The position numbers were made by a program, and so were the translations under genes. The notes beneath the pieces were generated by a model, which was given only the letters and a program-made list of their open reading frames with translations, had not been told where the DNA came from and did no database searches. From Anaerolineales bacterium (GTDB lineage Bacteria; Chloroflexota; Anaerolineae; Anaerolineales; E44-bin32): a DNA stretch of 40,861 nucleotides. Every line of letters begins with the position of its first letter. Positions within the stretch are counted from its first letter, which is position 1. Where the stretch lies: positions 1 through 40,861 of the forward strand of contig SOJU01000102.1 of the NCBI GenBank assembly GCA_004376465.1, written 5' to 3'. Shown here in pieces: positions 1-8,616 of this stretch.

Positions 1-106
1 CCATCTGCTGAAAGACGGCAGCCCACTTCTCGGTCTCGAGCGAGACGCCATCGGTACCTGAAAAACGGGTAGATACGAAGCCGATACGGCTGGGTGTAAT
101 GTTCAT
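1..106 (-). CDS. Glycosyltransferase family 4-like protein, N-terminal fragment
   Basis: This is the 5' end of a minus-strand gene that runs off the left edge; only about 35 codons are visible. The start is ATG at 106, preceded by GGAG six bases upstream. The opening RIGFVSTRFSGTDGVSLETE resembles the N-termini of GT4-type (GT-B fold) glycosyltransferases, where a glycine-rich loop after the first strand contributes to the donor/acceptor cleft. It lies on the same strand as the GH13 phosphorylase gene, but a gap of about 500 bases separates them. A role in making a glycoside that the phosphorylase or the ABC importer handles is inference. Family recognition rests on a short peptide only. Confidence 0.55.
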   Translation of the reverse strand, partial: MNITPSRIGFVSTRFSGTDGVSLETEKWAAVFQQM

Positions 107-623
107 AGCATCTCCGAAATGGTGGTGTTTGATGTCATAAGCAGCAAAAATCGCCCCATGGCCTCATAATGATTATAAGGGTTATTGTGGCTGTGGTTTT
201 CGCCGAGCGGCTCAATAAATGTGCGAAAAAGCAGCATTTCACTTAATACAGTAGTCATCATTTTTGTCCGGCGGGATCTCGGTAAGATTGTCCACGATAG
301 ATCAACGCACATCCAACAAGGGCTCTGGTCGAGGGGTTGTTGAAAACTGATGGAGAAGATACCGTAAAACGGCTCTGTGCGCAATTTTCCGATCGGCATA
401 AGGGTGTTGAAATTCGAGATGTAAAGACCTGGTTGGAATAAATACCGAAAATATCTTCAGGGTTATAAGGTAAAAGGTTTGATCTTGATAGAGGGGATAT
501 TTGCATCATAGAAGGGTGATTTGCGATTGTGTTGTATCTACGGTGGACGTCCTCTGTTCTCAGCGGCTGCGGTGTGATATTCGCGAGGTCGGATCGTAGC
601 TCAGAGCGGCTTTATAATATCGT
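107..623. other. Intergenic gap without a supported gene
   Basis: These 517 bases lie between the phosphorylase stop and the glycosyltransferase start. Open frames on the minus strand (103-399 and 258-509) have no Shine-Dalgarno sequence and no recognisable domain. No tRNA, clear hairpin-plus-T-tract or repeat was seen. The stretch presumably holds the promoter of the glycosyltransferase gene, but I could not pick a convincing -35/-10 pair. Confidence 0.5.
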
Positions 624-2369
624 TTACTCATCGAGAGTGATCCAGCGAACCTGATAGGGTTCAAGTTCGCATGAGCGGAGGTCAAGTTCCTTGGCAGTTA
701 GAATATCGATGGCTTGGGCGGTGGCTGACTCGTGAATATCTACATTCAATCTGCTTGTCTTGCCAGCAACCTCATGTAAACAGATCATCCGCCTGAGTCC
801 ATCAGAGTCTGTGCGCAGCAGGGCGAATATGCCGGGGTGCAAATTGAGTACGCGTTGAGGGGTATAAGGATTAAAGGCGGGATGGCGTTTTCTGGCCATC
901 AACAATCGGCAGTACGCGCGGTATACCTGAGATGCTGTATTCATGGGATCAGAGAGCTTCTGAGCGAGATCGTCCGCTTGAAATTTCTCGCGATTGATCG
1001 ACCGCAATCGACCAGTTGCTTCGACGCCCACCAGGTCATTTCTTGATCCAAACAGGCTATGGAAGTAGATCCCTGGGATACCAGCCATAGATAGCATGAT
1101 GGCTTGAGAGCAGATGAAACGGGCAATCCATCTGGGGGAAGGGGTATCGGCGCTGTCTGGATCCCTCAGCGCGTCGAAATACGTGATGTTGAGTTCGTAT
1201 GGAGTTCTTTCGACTTCGCCTACACGACGATAAGACACTCCACCCTTACATTCTTCTGTCCACTCGACGAGACGGTCTATGTCACTGCCAGAGAGATAGC
1301 CTTGAGCAGGTCGCAGGCCGATACCGTCGTGGGAAGCGAGGAAGTTGAAGAAAGTTGTGTTTCGGGAAGGAGTTTCAAGCTCAGAGGCCCAAGCAGTCAG
1401 GCTTGCAGCATCACCGGTTAAAAGGGTGTGCAGTACAAGAGGGGGCAAGGCGAACTGGTATACGAGGTGCGCTTCATTGTTTCCGCCACCAAAGTAAGAG
1501 ACATTCTCGCGATGAGGGACGTTTGTCTCCGTGATTAGATAGACCCATGGTGCGATGGCATCCATGATCGTGCGCATTAATTGGATGATGGCATGGGTCT
1601 GCGGAAGGTGAATGGACGCAGAACCGATTTCCTTCCATAGAAAGGCTATGGCGTCTAAACGGATCAATTGGGTCCCCTGGCGAATATAAAAAAGGAGTAC
1701 GTCGATGATCGCCAAGAGGACTTCTGGATTGCCATAGTTCAAATCGGCTTGATCAGCGCTGAAGGTTGTCCAGACATGAGATTGACCGCTATGGGTATCG
1801 AAAGGTGTGAGCAGAGGCAGGTCGCGCGGACGTACAACCATTGATAAATCCGCTTCTGGATCGACGGATATGAAGTGGTTTTGATAATGGCGATCGCCTT
1901 GTAAGAAACCCTGAAACCAAGCACTTTTCACTGAGATGTGGTTGACCACCGCGTCAACCATCAAACGGAAATCGGATGCAATCTCTTTGATGTCCTCCCA
2001 TCTGCCGATAGCCGGATTCACCAGGCGGTAGTCAATGACGGAGAAGCCATCGTCGGAAGAATATGGAAAGAAGGGCAGGATATGTGCGGAGCTGACGATC
2101 TCTTTTAGATGGGTTTGAAGAAAAGAACTCAGCGCTTGAAGCGGTAGCTGGCCGCTGCGCAGGACTTGATCGCCGTATGTAATAAGAACCACGTCCTCTT
2201 CGGTTAGCGGACCGGCATGGGCAGCATTCGATGGAGACTGTGCCACGTGATTTTGAATAATTCGTTCAAGACGCGGGAGGATATTGCTGATGTTTGATTC
2301 GCCATATAGCAAAGCGAGGTGCCGTTTGAGTCTCTCAACCGTTGCTGGAACAAAGGGACCGTTCTTCAT
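624..2369 (-). CDS. GH13_18 sugar phosphorylase, glucosylglycerate phosphorylase-like
   Basis: This 581-residue cytoplasmic (beta/alpha)8 enzyme belongs to the sucrose phosphorylase subfamily of GH13. Family members cleave an alpha-glucoside with phosphate and release glucose 1-phosphate. Visible landmarks are PFFPYSSDDGFSVIDY (about 99-114), the VVNH box (141-144), the nucleophile D239 in LIRLDAIAF, the acid/base E281 in LITETNVPH and the transition-state Asp D348 in ASHDGIGLRP. The SSDDGFSVIDY form and a length well above the roughly 500 residues of true sucrose phosphorylases point to the glucosylglycerate/glucosylglycerol phosphorylase branch; this is family knowledge and not proof of substrate. 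The start ATG has AGAGGA just upstream. The neighbouring ABC importer and LacI gene recall the E. coli ycj cluster, whose YcjM is a glucosylglycerate phosphorylase. Confidence 0.85.
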   Translation of the reverse strand: MKNGPFVPATVERLKRHLALLYGESNISNILPRLERIIQNHVAQSPSNAAHAGPLTEEDVVLITYGDQVLRSGQLPLQALSSFLQTHLKEIVSSAHILPFFPYSSDDGFSVIDYRLVNPAIGRWEDIKEIASDFRLMVDAVVNHISVKSAWFQGFLQGDRHYQNHFISVDPEADLSMVVRPRDLPLLTPFDTHSGQSHVWTTFSADQADLNYGNPEVLLAIIDVLLFYIRQGTQLIRLDAIAFLWKEIGSASIHLPQTHAIIQLMRTIMDAIAPWVYLITETNVPHRENVSYFGGGNNEAHLVYQFALPPLVLHTLLTGDAASLTAWASELETPSRNTTFFNFLASHDGIGLRPAQGYLSGSDIDRLVEWTEECKGGVSYRRVGEVERTPYELNITYFDALRDPDSADTPSPRWIARFICSQAIMLSMAGIPGIYFHSLFGSRNDLVGVEATGRLRSINREKFQADDLAQKLSDPMNTASQVYRAYCRLLMARKRHPAFNPYTPQRVLNLHPGIFALLRTDSDGLRRMICLHEVAGKTSRLNVDIHESATAQAIDILTAKELDLRSCELEPYQVRWITLDE

Positions 2370-2744
2370 TTTCCTCTGAGTTTAACATAAAGATACGTTC
2401 TTGTTTATTCGATCCATGAAATTAACTCTGGCAGACCCTTAAGCTATGAACACATCCTTCTTCTTGGCTCAAATCCAGATGATGAAGAGCCGTCTGCGCT
2501 GATTCGTTCAACCCAGCCCGTTCCCTATCTGCGTATTAGGAACCTTAGTTGACGGGTAAGAGCAGGAAACCGCTGCAGTGAAGTCTCTGCTTGCTTCAGA
2601 ACTCCGGATTGTATTTGGGAAATGAACGCCAGGCAATGTCTCTCCTGATACTTTGTGCACGCCCCCATCGAAGTCTGCTAATCGCCTAATCCAGGTTCAG
2701 GACTGGAGCCAACGCAAGCATCATTGGTCTTCCATTGAAAAAGA

Positions 2745-2768
2745 GGCGCGGTTGAATGCGTCAGCGCC
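2745..2768 (-). terminator. Possible intrinsic terminator of the ABC importer operon
   Basis: Read on the minus strand, GGCGC and GCGCC form a 5-bp stem with a 14-base loop, followed by TCTTTTTC. It lies about 70 bases beyond the stop of the last permease gene. The stem is short and the loop large, so it is tentative. The rest of the 2370-2840 gap shows no gene; it must also hold the promoter of the phosphorylase gene, which I could not identify with confidence. Confidence 0.4.
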
Positions 2769-2840
2769 GCTCACCTTCCTCCACTCTCAAGGATTCCTAC
2801 AACGTTGCAGGCGATGAAGCACATCCAGGTGACTTTGAAT

Positions 2841-3767
2841 TTAACCTTTCACGCTTCCGGCCGATAGCCCTTCCGTTAGGAAACGTTCCAACGCGAGGAA
2901 GAGAAAGACAACCGGGAGAGTCATCAGTGTAGAAGCAGCCATGACGACGTGCGGTATCGACTGCGGCTCATTGTAGATTGTGTTGATCTTGATGGGCATA
3001 GTGAACAGCTCGCGGCTGTTGAGAAACACGAGTGCATACAGAAACTCGTTCCAGGCGATCATGAAGGTGTAAATGGCTACAGAGACCAGCGCGGGAACAG
3101 CCAGCGGCAGCGTAATGCGCCAGATGACACCCATTCGGCTGCAACCATCAATCAAAGCAGCCTGCTCTATCTCAGCCGGAATGGTCCTGAAGTAATTGGC
3201 GAGCATGTATAGGGCTACCGGCAGCGTCGTTGCCAGGTAGGTAACAACCAGGACAGCGAGATTGTCCTGAACGTTGAACCCTAACTTGGCGCCGATTTGA
3301 GCGAGCATGGCGAATAATGGGATGATTAACAAGACTCCAGGGAATAGATACACCATGAGAATGGAGTTGAGCAGGACGTCCTTTCCTCGGAATTTCAGCC
3401 GGGCAACAGCATAGGCACCAAGCGTTGAAAGAATCACGGCGATGAGCGCAGTGGGGATGGCGACTTTGACGCTGTTAACGATATTCGTACCGAATCTGCC
3501 GATAGGGCTTTCGGGATCGAATAGTGCTTGATAGGCATCAAGGCGCCATTCGCTCGGGATGTAGACAGGTTCACGCCCGCTGATTTCAGCGCGGCTTTTG
3601 AAGGATGAACTGATCATCCAATAGAATGGAAACAGGATGCTTGTGAGGAAAAAGAAAAGTGTGGCTGCGAAGATGAAACGAGGCAAGGTGATCCAGCGTG
3701 CCGTCCGGTCAAGGATGTTGAGTTGTTTGCCTTGAGATCGTGTCTGTTGTTTCTGTGCGTCAGCCAT
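2841..3767 (-). CDS. Carbohydrate ABC transporter permease, MalG type
   Basis: This 308-residue inner-membrane permease of the binding-protein-dependent transport family is the second transmembrane subunit of a CUT1-type sugar importer. It has an N-terminal membrane segment at about 34-53 (FIFAATLFFFLTSILFPFYW) and further hydrophobic segments. The cytoplasmic EAA loop reads EQAALIDGCSRMGVIWRITL at about 200-219, the site where the ATPase docks. The start ATG is preceded by AGAGGTG. It follows the MalF-type gene by 11 bases, which indicates one operon with the binding protein upstream. No ATPase is encoded nearby, so a shared MsmK-type ATPase elsewhere probably energises it (inference from CUT1 systems). 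Confidence 0.92.
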   Translation of the reverse strand: MADAQKQQTRSQGKQLNILDRTARWITLPRFIFAATLFFFLTSILFPFYWMISSSFKSRAEISGREPVYIPSEWRLDAYQALFDPESPIGRFGTNIVNSVKVAIPTALIAVILSTLGAYAVARLKFRGKDVLLNSILMVYLFPGVLLIIPLFAMLAQIGAKLGFNVQDNLAVLVVTYLATTLPVALYMLANYFRTIPAEIEQAALIDGCSRMGVIWRITLPLAVPALVSVAIYTFMIAWNEFLYALVFLNSRELFTMPIKINTIYNEPQSIPHVVMAASTLMTLPVVFLFLALERFLTEGLSAGSVKG

Positions 3768-3778
3768 GGTTGCACCTC

Positions 3779-4741
3779 TTATTCATCATCGACATTCCGC
3801 ATAACGATCCCGACGTAAAACGCCATGAAGACAACCAGGATGACCAAGAGGATCATCGCAGTTGCGGCGCCTCTTCCGAAGTCCAATAGCCGGAAACTGA
3901 ACTCGTAAGTCAAGACGGGTAGCACTTTGGTTCCGAATCCTCCTCCGGTGAGCAGGAAGATGTCGTCGAATTTGTTAAAGGTCCACATCAGGCGGAGCAA
4001 GAAGAGGGCACCCAAAACATACCGGAGTTCGGGAATTGTTACGAAGCGAAATTTCTGCCATGCGCTCGCGCCATCGACGTCGGCTGCCTCATACAATGTG
4101 TTGTCGATCGCCTGTAGACGGGCAAGGATCATGAGCATAGCAAAGGGGAAATAGCGCCATGCCTCGAAGAAGATGGCGATGACCAGGGCCAACCCACGTG
4201 TAGCCAGGAATGCTACCGGCAAATCGATGAGGCCCAAGCGCATGAGAACATCGTTGAGTACACCCGAGGGACGCGGGTCCAAGATCCATCGCCAAACGAA
4301 GGCCACGCTTACAATTGGCGCAACGTATGGGAAAAGGAAGATGGACCGGGCAATTCCTCTGCCCCGGAAAGGACGGTTCAAGAGAAGTGAGGCGATAAGT
4401 CCTACGACCAGGGTCAGTATCGTGGCGAGGAAGGAGTACACGATGCTAGTAACTGCTGCTCCCCAACTTTGCATCCCTTGAAATTTGAAGGCAAAGTCCT
4501 GAAATACTTTGGAGTAGTTATCAAAACCTACAAATGGGGCATGGAAAACATCGTTCAGGTTATGTAGACCGACGTCATGGAAACTGATCCATACACTGAA
4601 GATCGCCGGGAAGATGATCAATCCGAAGACAATAAGTGCCGTTGGGAGGACAAGGCCCCAGGCGAGCCTGCCCTCACGTGATTCGAGTGACTTCCATCGT
4701 TTCGCAAAAGACGATTGCCTGTTTTGCAATGTGGTTGTCAT
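3779..4741 (-). CDS. Carbohydrate ABC transporter permease, MalF type
   Basis: This 320-residue permease is the first transmembrane subunit of the CUT1-type importer. A basic N-terminal tail (FAKRWKSLESREGRLAWGL) leads into a membrane segment near 27-52. The EAA loop is visible as LYEAADVDGASAWQKFRFVT around 216-235 and ends in the IPEL motif. The start ATG has AAGGAG eight bases upstream. It sits between the substrate-binding lipoprotein gene and the MalG-type gene, all on one strand, the usual binding protein-MalF-MalG order. Substrate specificity is set by the binding protein and cannot be read from this subunit. Confidence 0.92.
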   Translation of the reverse strand: MTTTLQNRQSSFAKRWKSLESREGRLAWGLVLPTALIVFGLIIFPAIFSVWISFHDVGLHNLNDVFHAPFVGFDNYSKVFQDFAFKFQGMQSWGAAVTSIVYSFLATILTLVVGLIASLLLNRPFRGRGIARSIFLFPYVAPIVSVAFVWRWILDPRPSGVLNDVLMRLGLIDLPVAFLATRGLALVIAIFFEAWRYFPFAMLMILARLQAIDNTLYEAADVDGASAWQKFRFVTIPELRYVLGALFLLRLMWTFNKFDDIFLLTGGGFGTKVLPVLTYEFSFRLLDFGRGAATAMILLVILVVFMAFYVGIVMRNVDDE

Positions 4742-4869
4742 CGGGCTCCTTTCCGCGGAAAGATCCGCGAGGGTAAATACCCGTAAGGAAGCTGCATGAT
4801 GATAATTGGAGTTAAGTGAGGGAGCCCGGCGATGAGCCAGGCCCCCTCGGTTCAGAGAGCACTAAGACG

Positions 4870-6291
4870 CTATTCGGATCGTTCCGCCAACAGTAGCTCA
4901 ACCTGCTCCTGCAGGAATTGAGCTGCAGTCTCTGGCGTCATAATTCCTTCGAGAGCGATATTGCTGATGACCGTCGGGATCAACAAGCGTCCCTCAATGT
5001 CACCGACCACAGCTCTCTCCGTGGCATCGTAGTCCGGGCGGAAAAGCCAGCGCTGCATCGTATCGAAACCACCAGCGATCTGCGCCAGTGTCTCGTCAGA
5101 GTAGTTCGCGAAGTAGTCGCTGAGCTCACCCCAACCCTCAACTGCGCTCTTCAGCGTTGGGACTTTGCCAAAGGGGGCGAGGGCGAGGATGTCGAGATAA
5201 TTATCGCCGGTCATGAAGAACTTGACCACATCCTGTGCCGCAGGATCAGCACCCTGCATGATGCCCAGGGTGACCAACTGGCCGTAGGAAGCGGAGCCGT
5301 TTGGACCGGCCATCTCGGAAGCGAAACCGGTATTCCCGGCGAGATCGGTAATGGTGATATCGACACTGCCGCCGTCGGCGAGACCGGAACCGTCGACAAG
5401 ATCGTCCATGATGTAGGTGCTGTAGAACAGCATACCGGACTGATCGAGCTCATACGCTTCTCGTGCCCCACGCCAGTATTGCGGGCCGGGAACCGCGCAG
5501 CTCTGCAAGTCGGTGTAGAACTTGAGCGCCGCGATCATCTCGGGGGTATTCATCGTGACATTACCATCCGCGTCGAAAGGCCAAGCGTCATTGGACATCG
5601 CGACCTGCTCGAAGACCTGATGGCCGTAGTTCTGTCCGGCATCCGTGCCAAGCGTCAGGGCGTACAGAAGATTGCCCGCGCCTGGTAGTGTTTCGCAAGC
5701 GGCATTGATGGTGTCCCAACTTGTCGGTGCGGCCAAGCCAGCAGCCTCGAAAACGTCGGCGCGGTACCAAATGGCCTGGATCCAACCATCAAAGGGAACT
5801 GCGGAATACTTGCCGGTTGCGGGGTCGACGACCATAGCCAGCGGTCCCGCGCGGAAGTCGTCCTCGCCAATGCTAGCGATGGTTGCAGCTGCCGCATCCT
5901 CGTCAAGAATGCCATCAGCGGCGAAGGCGGCTACGCGCTCGATGCCCATGCGGACGATGTCCGGCAGGCGATTTGCAGCCCGGGCAGTAGCGATGCGCTG
6001 AGTGATGCTTCCTTCGTCAATGGGGACGATGCGAAGATCGATGTCGGGGTGGTCAGCCATATATGCTGCAGCAATGGCTTCGTAGAGGTCGACGCGATCT
6101 TCCTCATTGTCGGTGGTCCAGAACTCAACAACCGTCTTGTCTGTTGGCTCGGCCGGAACCTCGACCTCTTTGATGACTTCGACAGGGACCTCAACGGTCT
6201 CGATGATGGTTTCTGGTGTTGGCTGGGCGCAGCCGCCAAGCACAAAGCTGGCGATCAATAGCGCGGGTAGGACATAACGAAAGTGTTTCAT
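4870..6291 (-). CDS. Extracellular sugar-binding lipoprotein of the ABC importer
   Basis: This 473-residue family 1 solute-binding protein captures sugar outside the membrane and hands it to the two permeases. A lipoprotein signal peptide ends in VLGGC with the lipidated Cys at 21. It is followed by a Val/Glu/Pro-rich linker (ETIIETVEVPVEVIKEVEVP), a style I associate with Chloroflexota binding proteins. The mature part starts with VVEFWTTDNEEDRVDLYEAI, typical of cluster B/MalE-like proteins, and contains a Trp-rich central region (GWIQAIWYRADVFEAAG). GGAGGAGAA precedes the ATG. It is first in the operon; a LacI regulator gene lies directly upstream on the same strand. A glucosylglycerate-type ligand is possible from context but unproven. 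Confidence 0.92.
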   Translation of the reverse strand: MKHFRYVLPALLIASFVLGGCAQPTPETIIETVEVPVEVIKEVEVPAEPTDKTVVEFWTTDNEEDRVDLYEAIAAAYMADHPDIDLRIVPIDEGSITQRIATARAANRLPDIVRMGIERVAAFAADGILDEDAAAATIASIGEDDFRAGPLAMVVDPATGKYSAVPFDGWIQAIWYRADVFEAAGLAAPTSWDTINAACETLPGAGNLLYALTLGTDAGQNYGHQVFEQVAMSNDAWPFDADGNVTMNTPEMIAALKFYTDLQSCAVPGPQYWRGAREAYELDQSGMLFYSTYIMDDLVDGSGLADGGSVDITITDLAGNTGFASEMAGPNGSASYGQLVTLGIMQGADPAAQDVVKFFMTGDNYLDILALAPFGKVPTLKSAVEGWGELSDYFANYSDETLAQIAGGFDTMQRWLFRPDYDATERAVVGDIEGRLLIPTVISNIALEGIMTPETAAQFLQEQVELLLAERSE

Positions 6292-6523
6292 CTCTTATTC
6301 TCCTCCGTTTCTATTCACAAAGATTTGTGTTGCGGAAGTTGAACTATGTTTCTCACGTTCCTGACCCTAAGTCTCCCCTCCTTTCACCCGTGCTAGGGGT
6401 GCTTTTTTCGATGCGTGATCGGTTGTGATGCGTGTGGTCTGAAAGGTACGGGACCGGTGTAGGGATTCACACAACTGTATATTGCGGCAAAGAGTTTTTT
6501 AGGTTTCTTCTTTTGTTCTCCTT
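6292..6523. promoter_or_regulatory. Upstream region of the ABC importer operon
   Basis: These 232 bases between the LacI gene stop and the binding-protein start should hold the operon promoter and a LacI operator. I saw no convincing -35/-10 pair. A CACCC/GGGTG hairpin (6385-6401) followed by six T lies on the plus strand, the wrong direction for either neighbour. The string CTGTATATTG at 6474-6483 shares TATACAG, read on the minus strand, with the LacI promoter region; this is too short to call an operator. Confidence 0.35.
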
Positions 6524-7597
6524 TCAATCCGCGGGGACAGGCTTGCTGTTCAATGTCGAATCCCGAACGATAAGTCGGGGACGGATCAGGCTATCTAATT
6601 CGGATCCTGCCTGATTTTCAATCAGGTCGATGAGCATTGCGCTCACCTGGCGTCCGATTTCGTATACAGGCTGATAGACGGTTGTGAGCGCGGGGTGAGC
6701 GTGTTCGCCGGCCACGGTCCCATCGAAGCCGGCGATGGCGAGATCCTTGCCGACGATCAGACCGCCTTCTTGGGCGGCGCGGATCGCACCCAGCGCGGTG
6801 AGGTCATTCACGCCGATGATGGCAGTCGGGGATGGTGAGCGTTCGATTAATATTTTTGCTGCCTCATATCCTCCCGCGCGCGTGAGGTCACCTTCAAAGA
6901 CCAGGTCGGGATCATAGGCAATATGTGCTTCTTCCAGCCCTATCTGGTAGCCTTCGAGGCGATCGCCAACAAAAGTGAGTTCTTCAGAAGCCCCAATGAA
7001 GGCGATCCTTCGATGCCCCTGGTCAAGGAGGTGTTTCACGAGATCTTTCACCCCAGAGCACCCATCCACGCCAATATGCGGTGATGTTTCAAGTGTTTTA
7101 CTGCGGCCGAAGGAGGTGAAGGGAAAATTCTCTTTGGTGAGGTAGCTGATGCGCCAGTCATCCACACGCGTTCGAATCAGGATGAAGCCATCCACGCGGC
7201 GTGAGTTGGTCCATAAATGATAAGCGCGTTCTTCAGCCTCGCCTGGCGGGGCGACGGAAACGAGTAGGTCATAGGACCTGCGGCTGGTTTCATCGCCGAT
7301 TCCGGCTATGAATTCGCTGAAGAAGGGATCTGAGAAACGTGACCCTGTGGTTGGAAAAATCAAACCGATGGTTTCGGTGCGTTGACGGCGCAGCTGCCTC
7401 GCCGCGTGCTGGGGGACGTAGCCCATTTCGTCCGCAGTCTCGATGACGAGGTCACGGGTTGCAGAAGCCACATCATCATACCCGGCCAGCGCACGAGAGA
7501 CGGTCGTGACTGAAAGATCAAGCTTCTTAGCGACGTCGCGTATCCTGACTGGCAATGCCCGGGTATCCTTGTTGAGAATACGAAGAATTCCTCCCAT
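6524..7597 (-). CDS. LacI-family transcriptional regulator
   Basis: The predicted protein has an N-terminal LacI helix-turn-helix (VRIRDVAKKLDLSVTTVSRA, about 17-36), a hinge with the residues QHAARQLRRQ, and a C-terminal periplasmic-binding-protein-like effector domain (for example IAFIGASEELTFVGDRLEGY and AIIGVNDLTALGAIRAAQEG). It probably binds a sugar and controls the adjacent importer and perhaps itself. The start is uncertain. The ATG at 7597 has no Shine-Dalgarno upstream, while GGGAGGA lies just inside the frame, followed about nine bases later by an in-frame ATT; a TTG stands two codons before the HTH. The extra N-terminal residues could therefore be untranslated leader. The family call does not depend on this. 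Confidence 0.9.
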   Translation of the reverse strand: MGGILRILNKDTRALPVRIRDVAKKLDLSVTTVSRALAGYDDVASATRDLVIETADEMGYVPQHAARQLRRQRTETIGLIFPTTGSRFSDPFFSEFIAGIGDETSRRSYDLLVSVAPPGEAEERAYHLWTNSRRVDGFILIRTRVDDWRISYLTKENFPFTSFGRSKTLETSPHIGVDGCSGVKDLVKHLLDQGHRRIAFIGASEELTFVGDRLEGYQIGLEEAHIAYDPDLVFEGDLTRAGGYEAAKILIERSPSPTAIIGVNDLTALGAIRAAQEGGLIVGKDLAIAGFDGTVAGEHAHPALTTVYQPVYEIGRQVSAMLIDLIENQAGSELDSLIRPRLIVRDSTLNSKPVPAD

Positions 7598-7622
7598 CCA
7601 AAACGATTTGGATAGTACATAT

Positions 7623-7652
7623 ACAGTACCCCAGTAAGGTATGCTTTGTCAA
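7623..7652 (-). promoter_or_regulatory. Putative promoter of the LacI regulator gene
   Basis: On the minus strand a consensus -35 TTGACA (7647-7652) is followed after 18 bases by TACTGT (7623-7628) as a weak -10. The -10 lies within the imperfect palindrome GTACTGTATATGTAC, which could be an autoregulatory operator. The rest of the 7653-7923 gap, up to the DUF3786 stop, shows no gene. Confidence 0.5.
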
Positions 7653-7923
7653 GTCAGGTTTTAGCCAAATTTATGAAGGTCGTCAGTCAACCAATCGGTT
7701 AGGCGGCAAGATAATAAATATGGAGGGAAGAGCTCTGGAATGGAGGCGCACCCTCAGTGCGATCTTAAGAGGTAGCTTTATTGCATCAAGCGTCAGGAAA
7801 GAGAGCATGACGGCATCGCTGCTGGGAGGACGGATATCCTCAACGGGATGCGGCGCGGCGATAGCGTGATCGATTTGTGGATGGGGAACCAGAGGAGACT
7901 ACCCGCGCGAAACGGGTTATGGG

Positions 7924-8613
7924 CTAAGACGCAGATGCTGATGCTTTAATCAGTCGTCTCGATAATCCGGAGCCGAGGAGGGCCAGACCATCTATGGGCA
8001 TGTAGTGGCCGGAGGCAGCGTCGAAGAGAACGCTCGCTTTGGCAGGAAATTCGTCGTCCCCGGGCCACAGGGTTGCGGCGAGCCGGATCCTCGGCAGGGG
8101 ATGAAAGAAGTAGGCGTGGGGAGCCAGAGCGGGGAGGAACTGACCACCGATGGCTTTGGCTGCGAGAGCAAAGGTTTCGGGTGTATCTCCAAATACCTTC
8201 GCGATTTGGTTCCCGCTGTACCCCTGAAAAGCCTGGTGGTAGAAGCCGCCATCGGGCAGCTCCCGGAACCCGATCCAGCGATCGGCCAGGGGTGAACCAT
8301 CCGCCGTATGGAGATAGTAGAGCAGCATGGCGGTGTCGAAGGTCGAACATGTGGGTCCTTCGGGAGGGCTAAAGGCTTCAAGCGCAGGCCAGGAAAGAGC
8401 GACACTCTGACCCCAATAGGTCAGCAGGATGGCGTCTCCCTCAACGCTCCCGTCAGAATGGGCAGCTACGTTAAAAGGGTCACGAGTGCGCAGTTCTTGG
8501 CGCAGCTCGTCAAGCCGGCGGACCATACTTTCTTGCCAGGCTTCCTGCGCCTTGGCGATGATCTCCTCACCGTGTGTTTCCTTCCCGCCAGCCTTCTCTG
8601 TCAATCCAGTCAT
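7924..8613 (-). CDS. DUF3786 domain protein
   Basis: This 229-residue protein matches my recollection of the DUF3786 family of anaerobes, some members of which are fused to or encoded beside iron-sulfur or corrinoid proteins. Supporting stretches are ILLTYWGQSVALSWPALEAF, LLYYLHTADGSPLADRWIGF and the C-terminal LWPGDDEFPAKASVLFDA followed by YMPIDGLALLG. The molecular function is unknown to me. The ATG lies three bases after the stop of the upstream gene, and its GGTGGAG Shine-Dalgarno is inside the last codons of that gene, so the two are translationally coupled and probably work together. Confidence 0.75.
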   Translation of the reverse strand: MTGLTEKAGGKETHGEEIIAKAQEAWQESMVRRLDELRQELRTRDPFNVAAHSDGSVEGDAILLTYWGQSVALSWPALEAFSPPEGPTCSTFDTAMLLYYLHTADGSPLADRWIGFRELPDGGFYHQAFQGYSGNQIAKVFGDTPETFALAAKAIGGQFLPALAPHAYFFHPLPRIRLAATLWPGDDEFPAKASVLFDAASGHYMPIDGLALLGSGLSRRLIKASASAS

Positions 8614-8616
8614 TTC

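Noticed and set aside
258-509. Minus-strand frame of 83 codons in the left intergenic gap
   Set aside because: No ribosome site and no sequence resembling a family; the gap is left without a gene.
4918-5688. 256-codon plus-strand frame
   Set aside because: Lies wholly antisense to the clearly coding substrate-binding lipoprotein gene; a GC-rich shadow frame.
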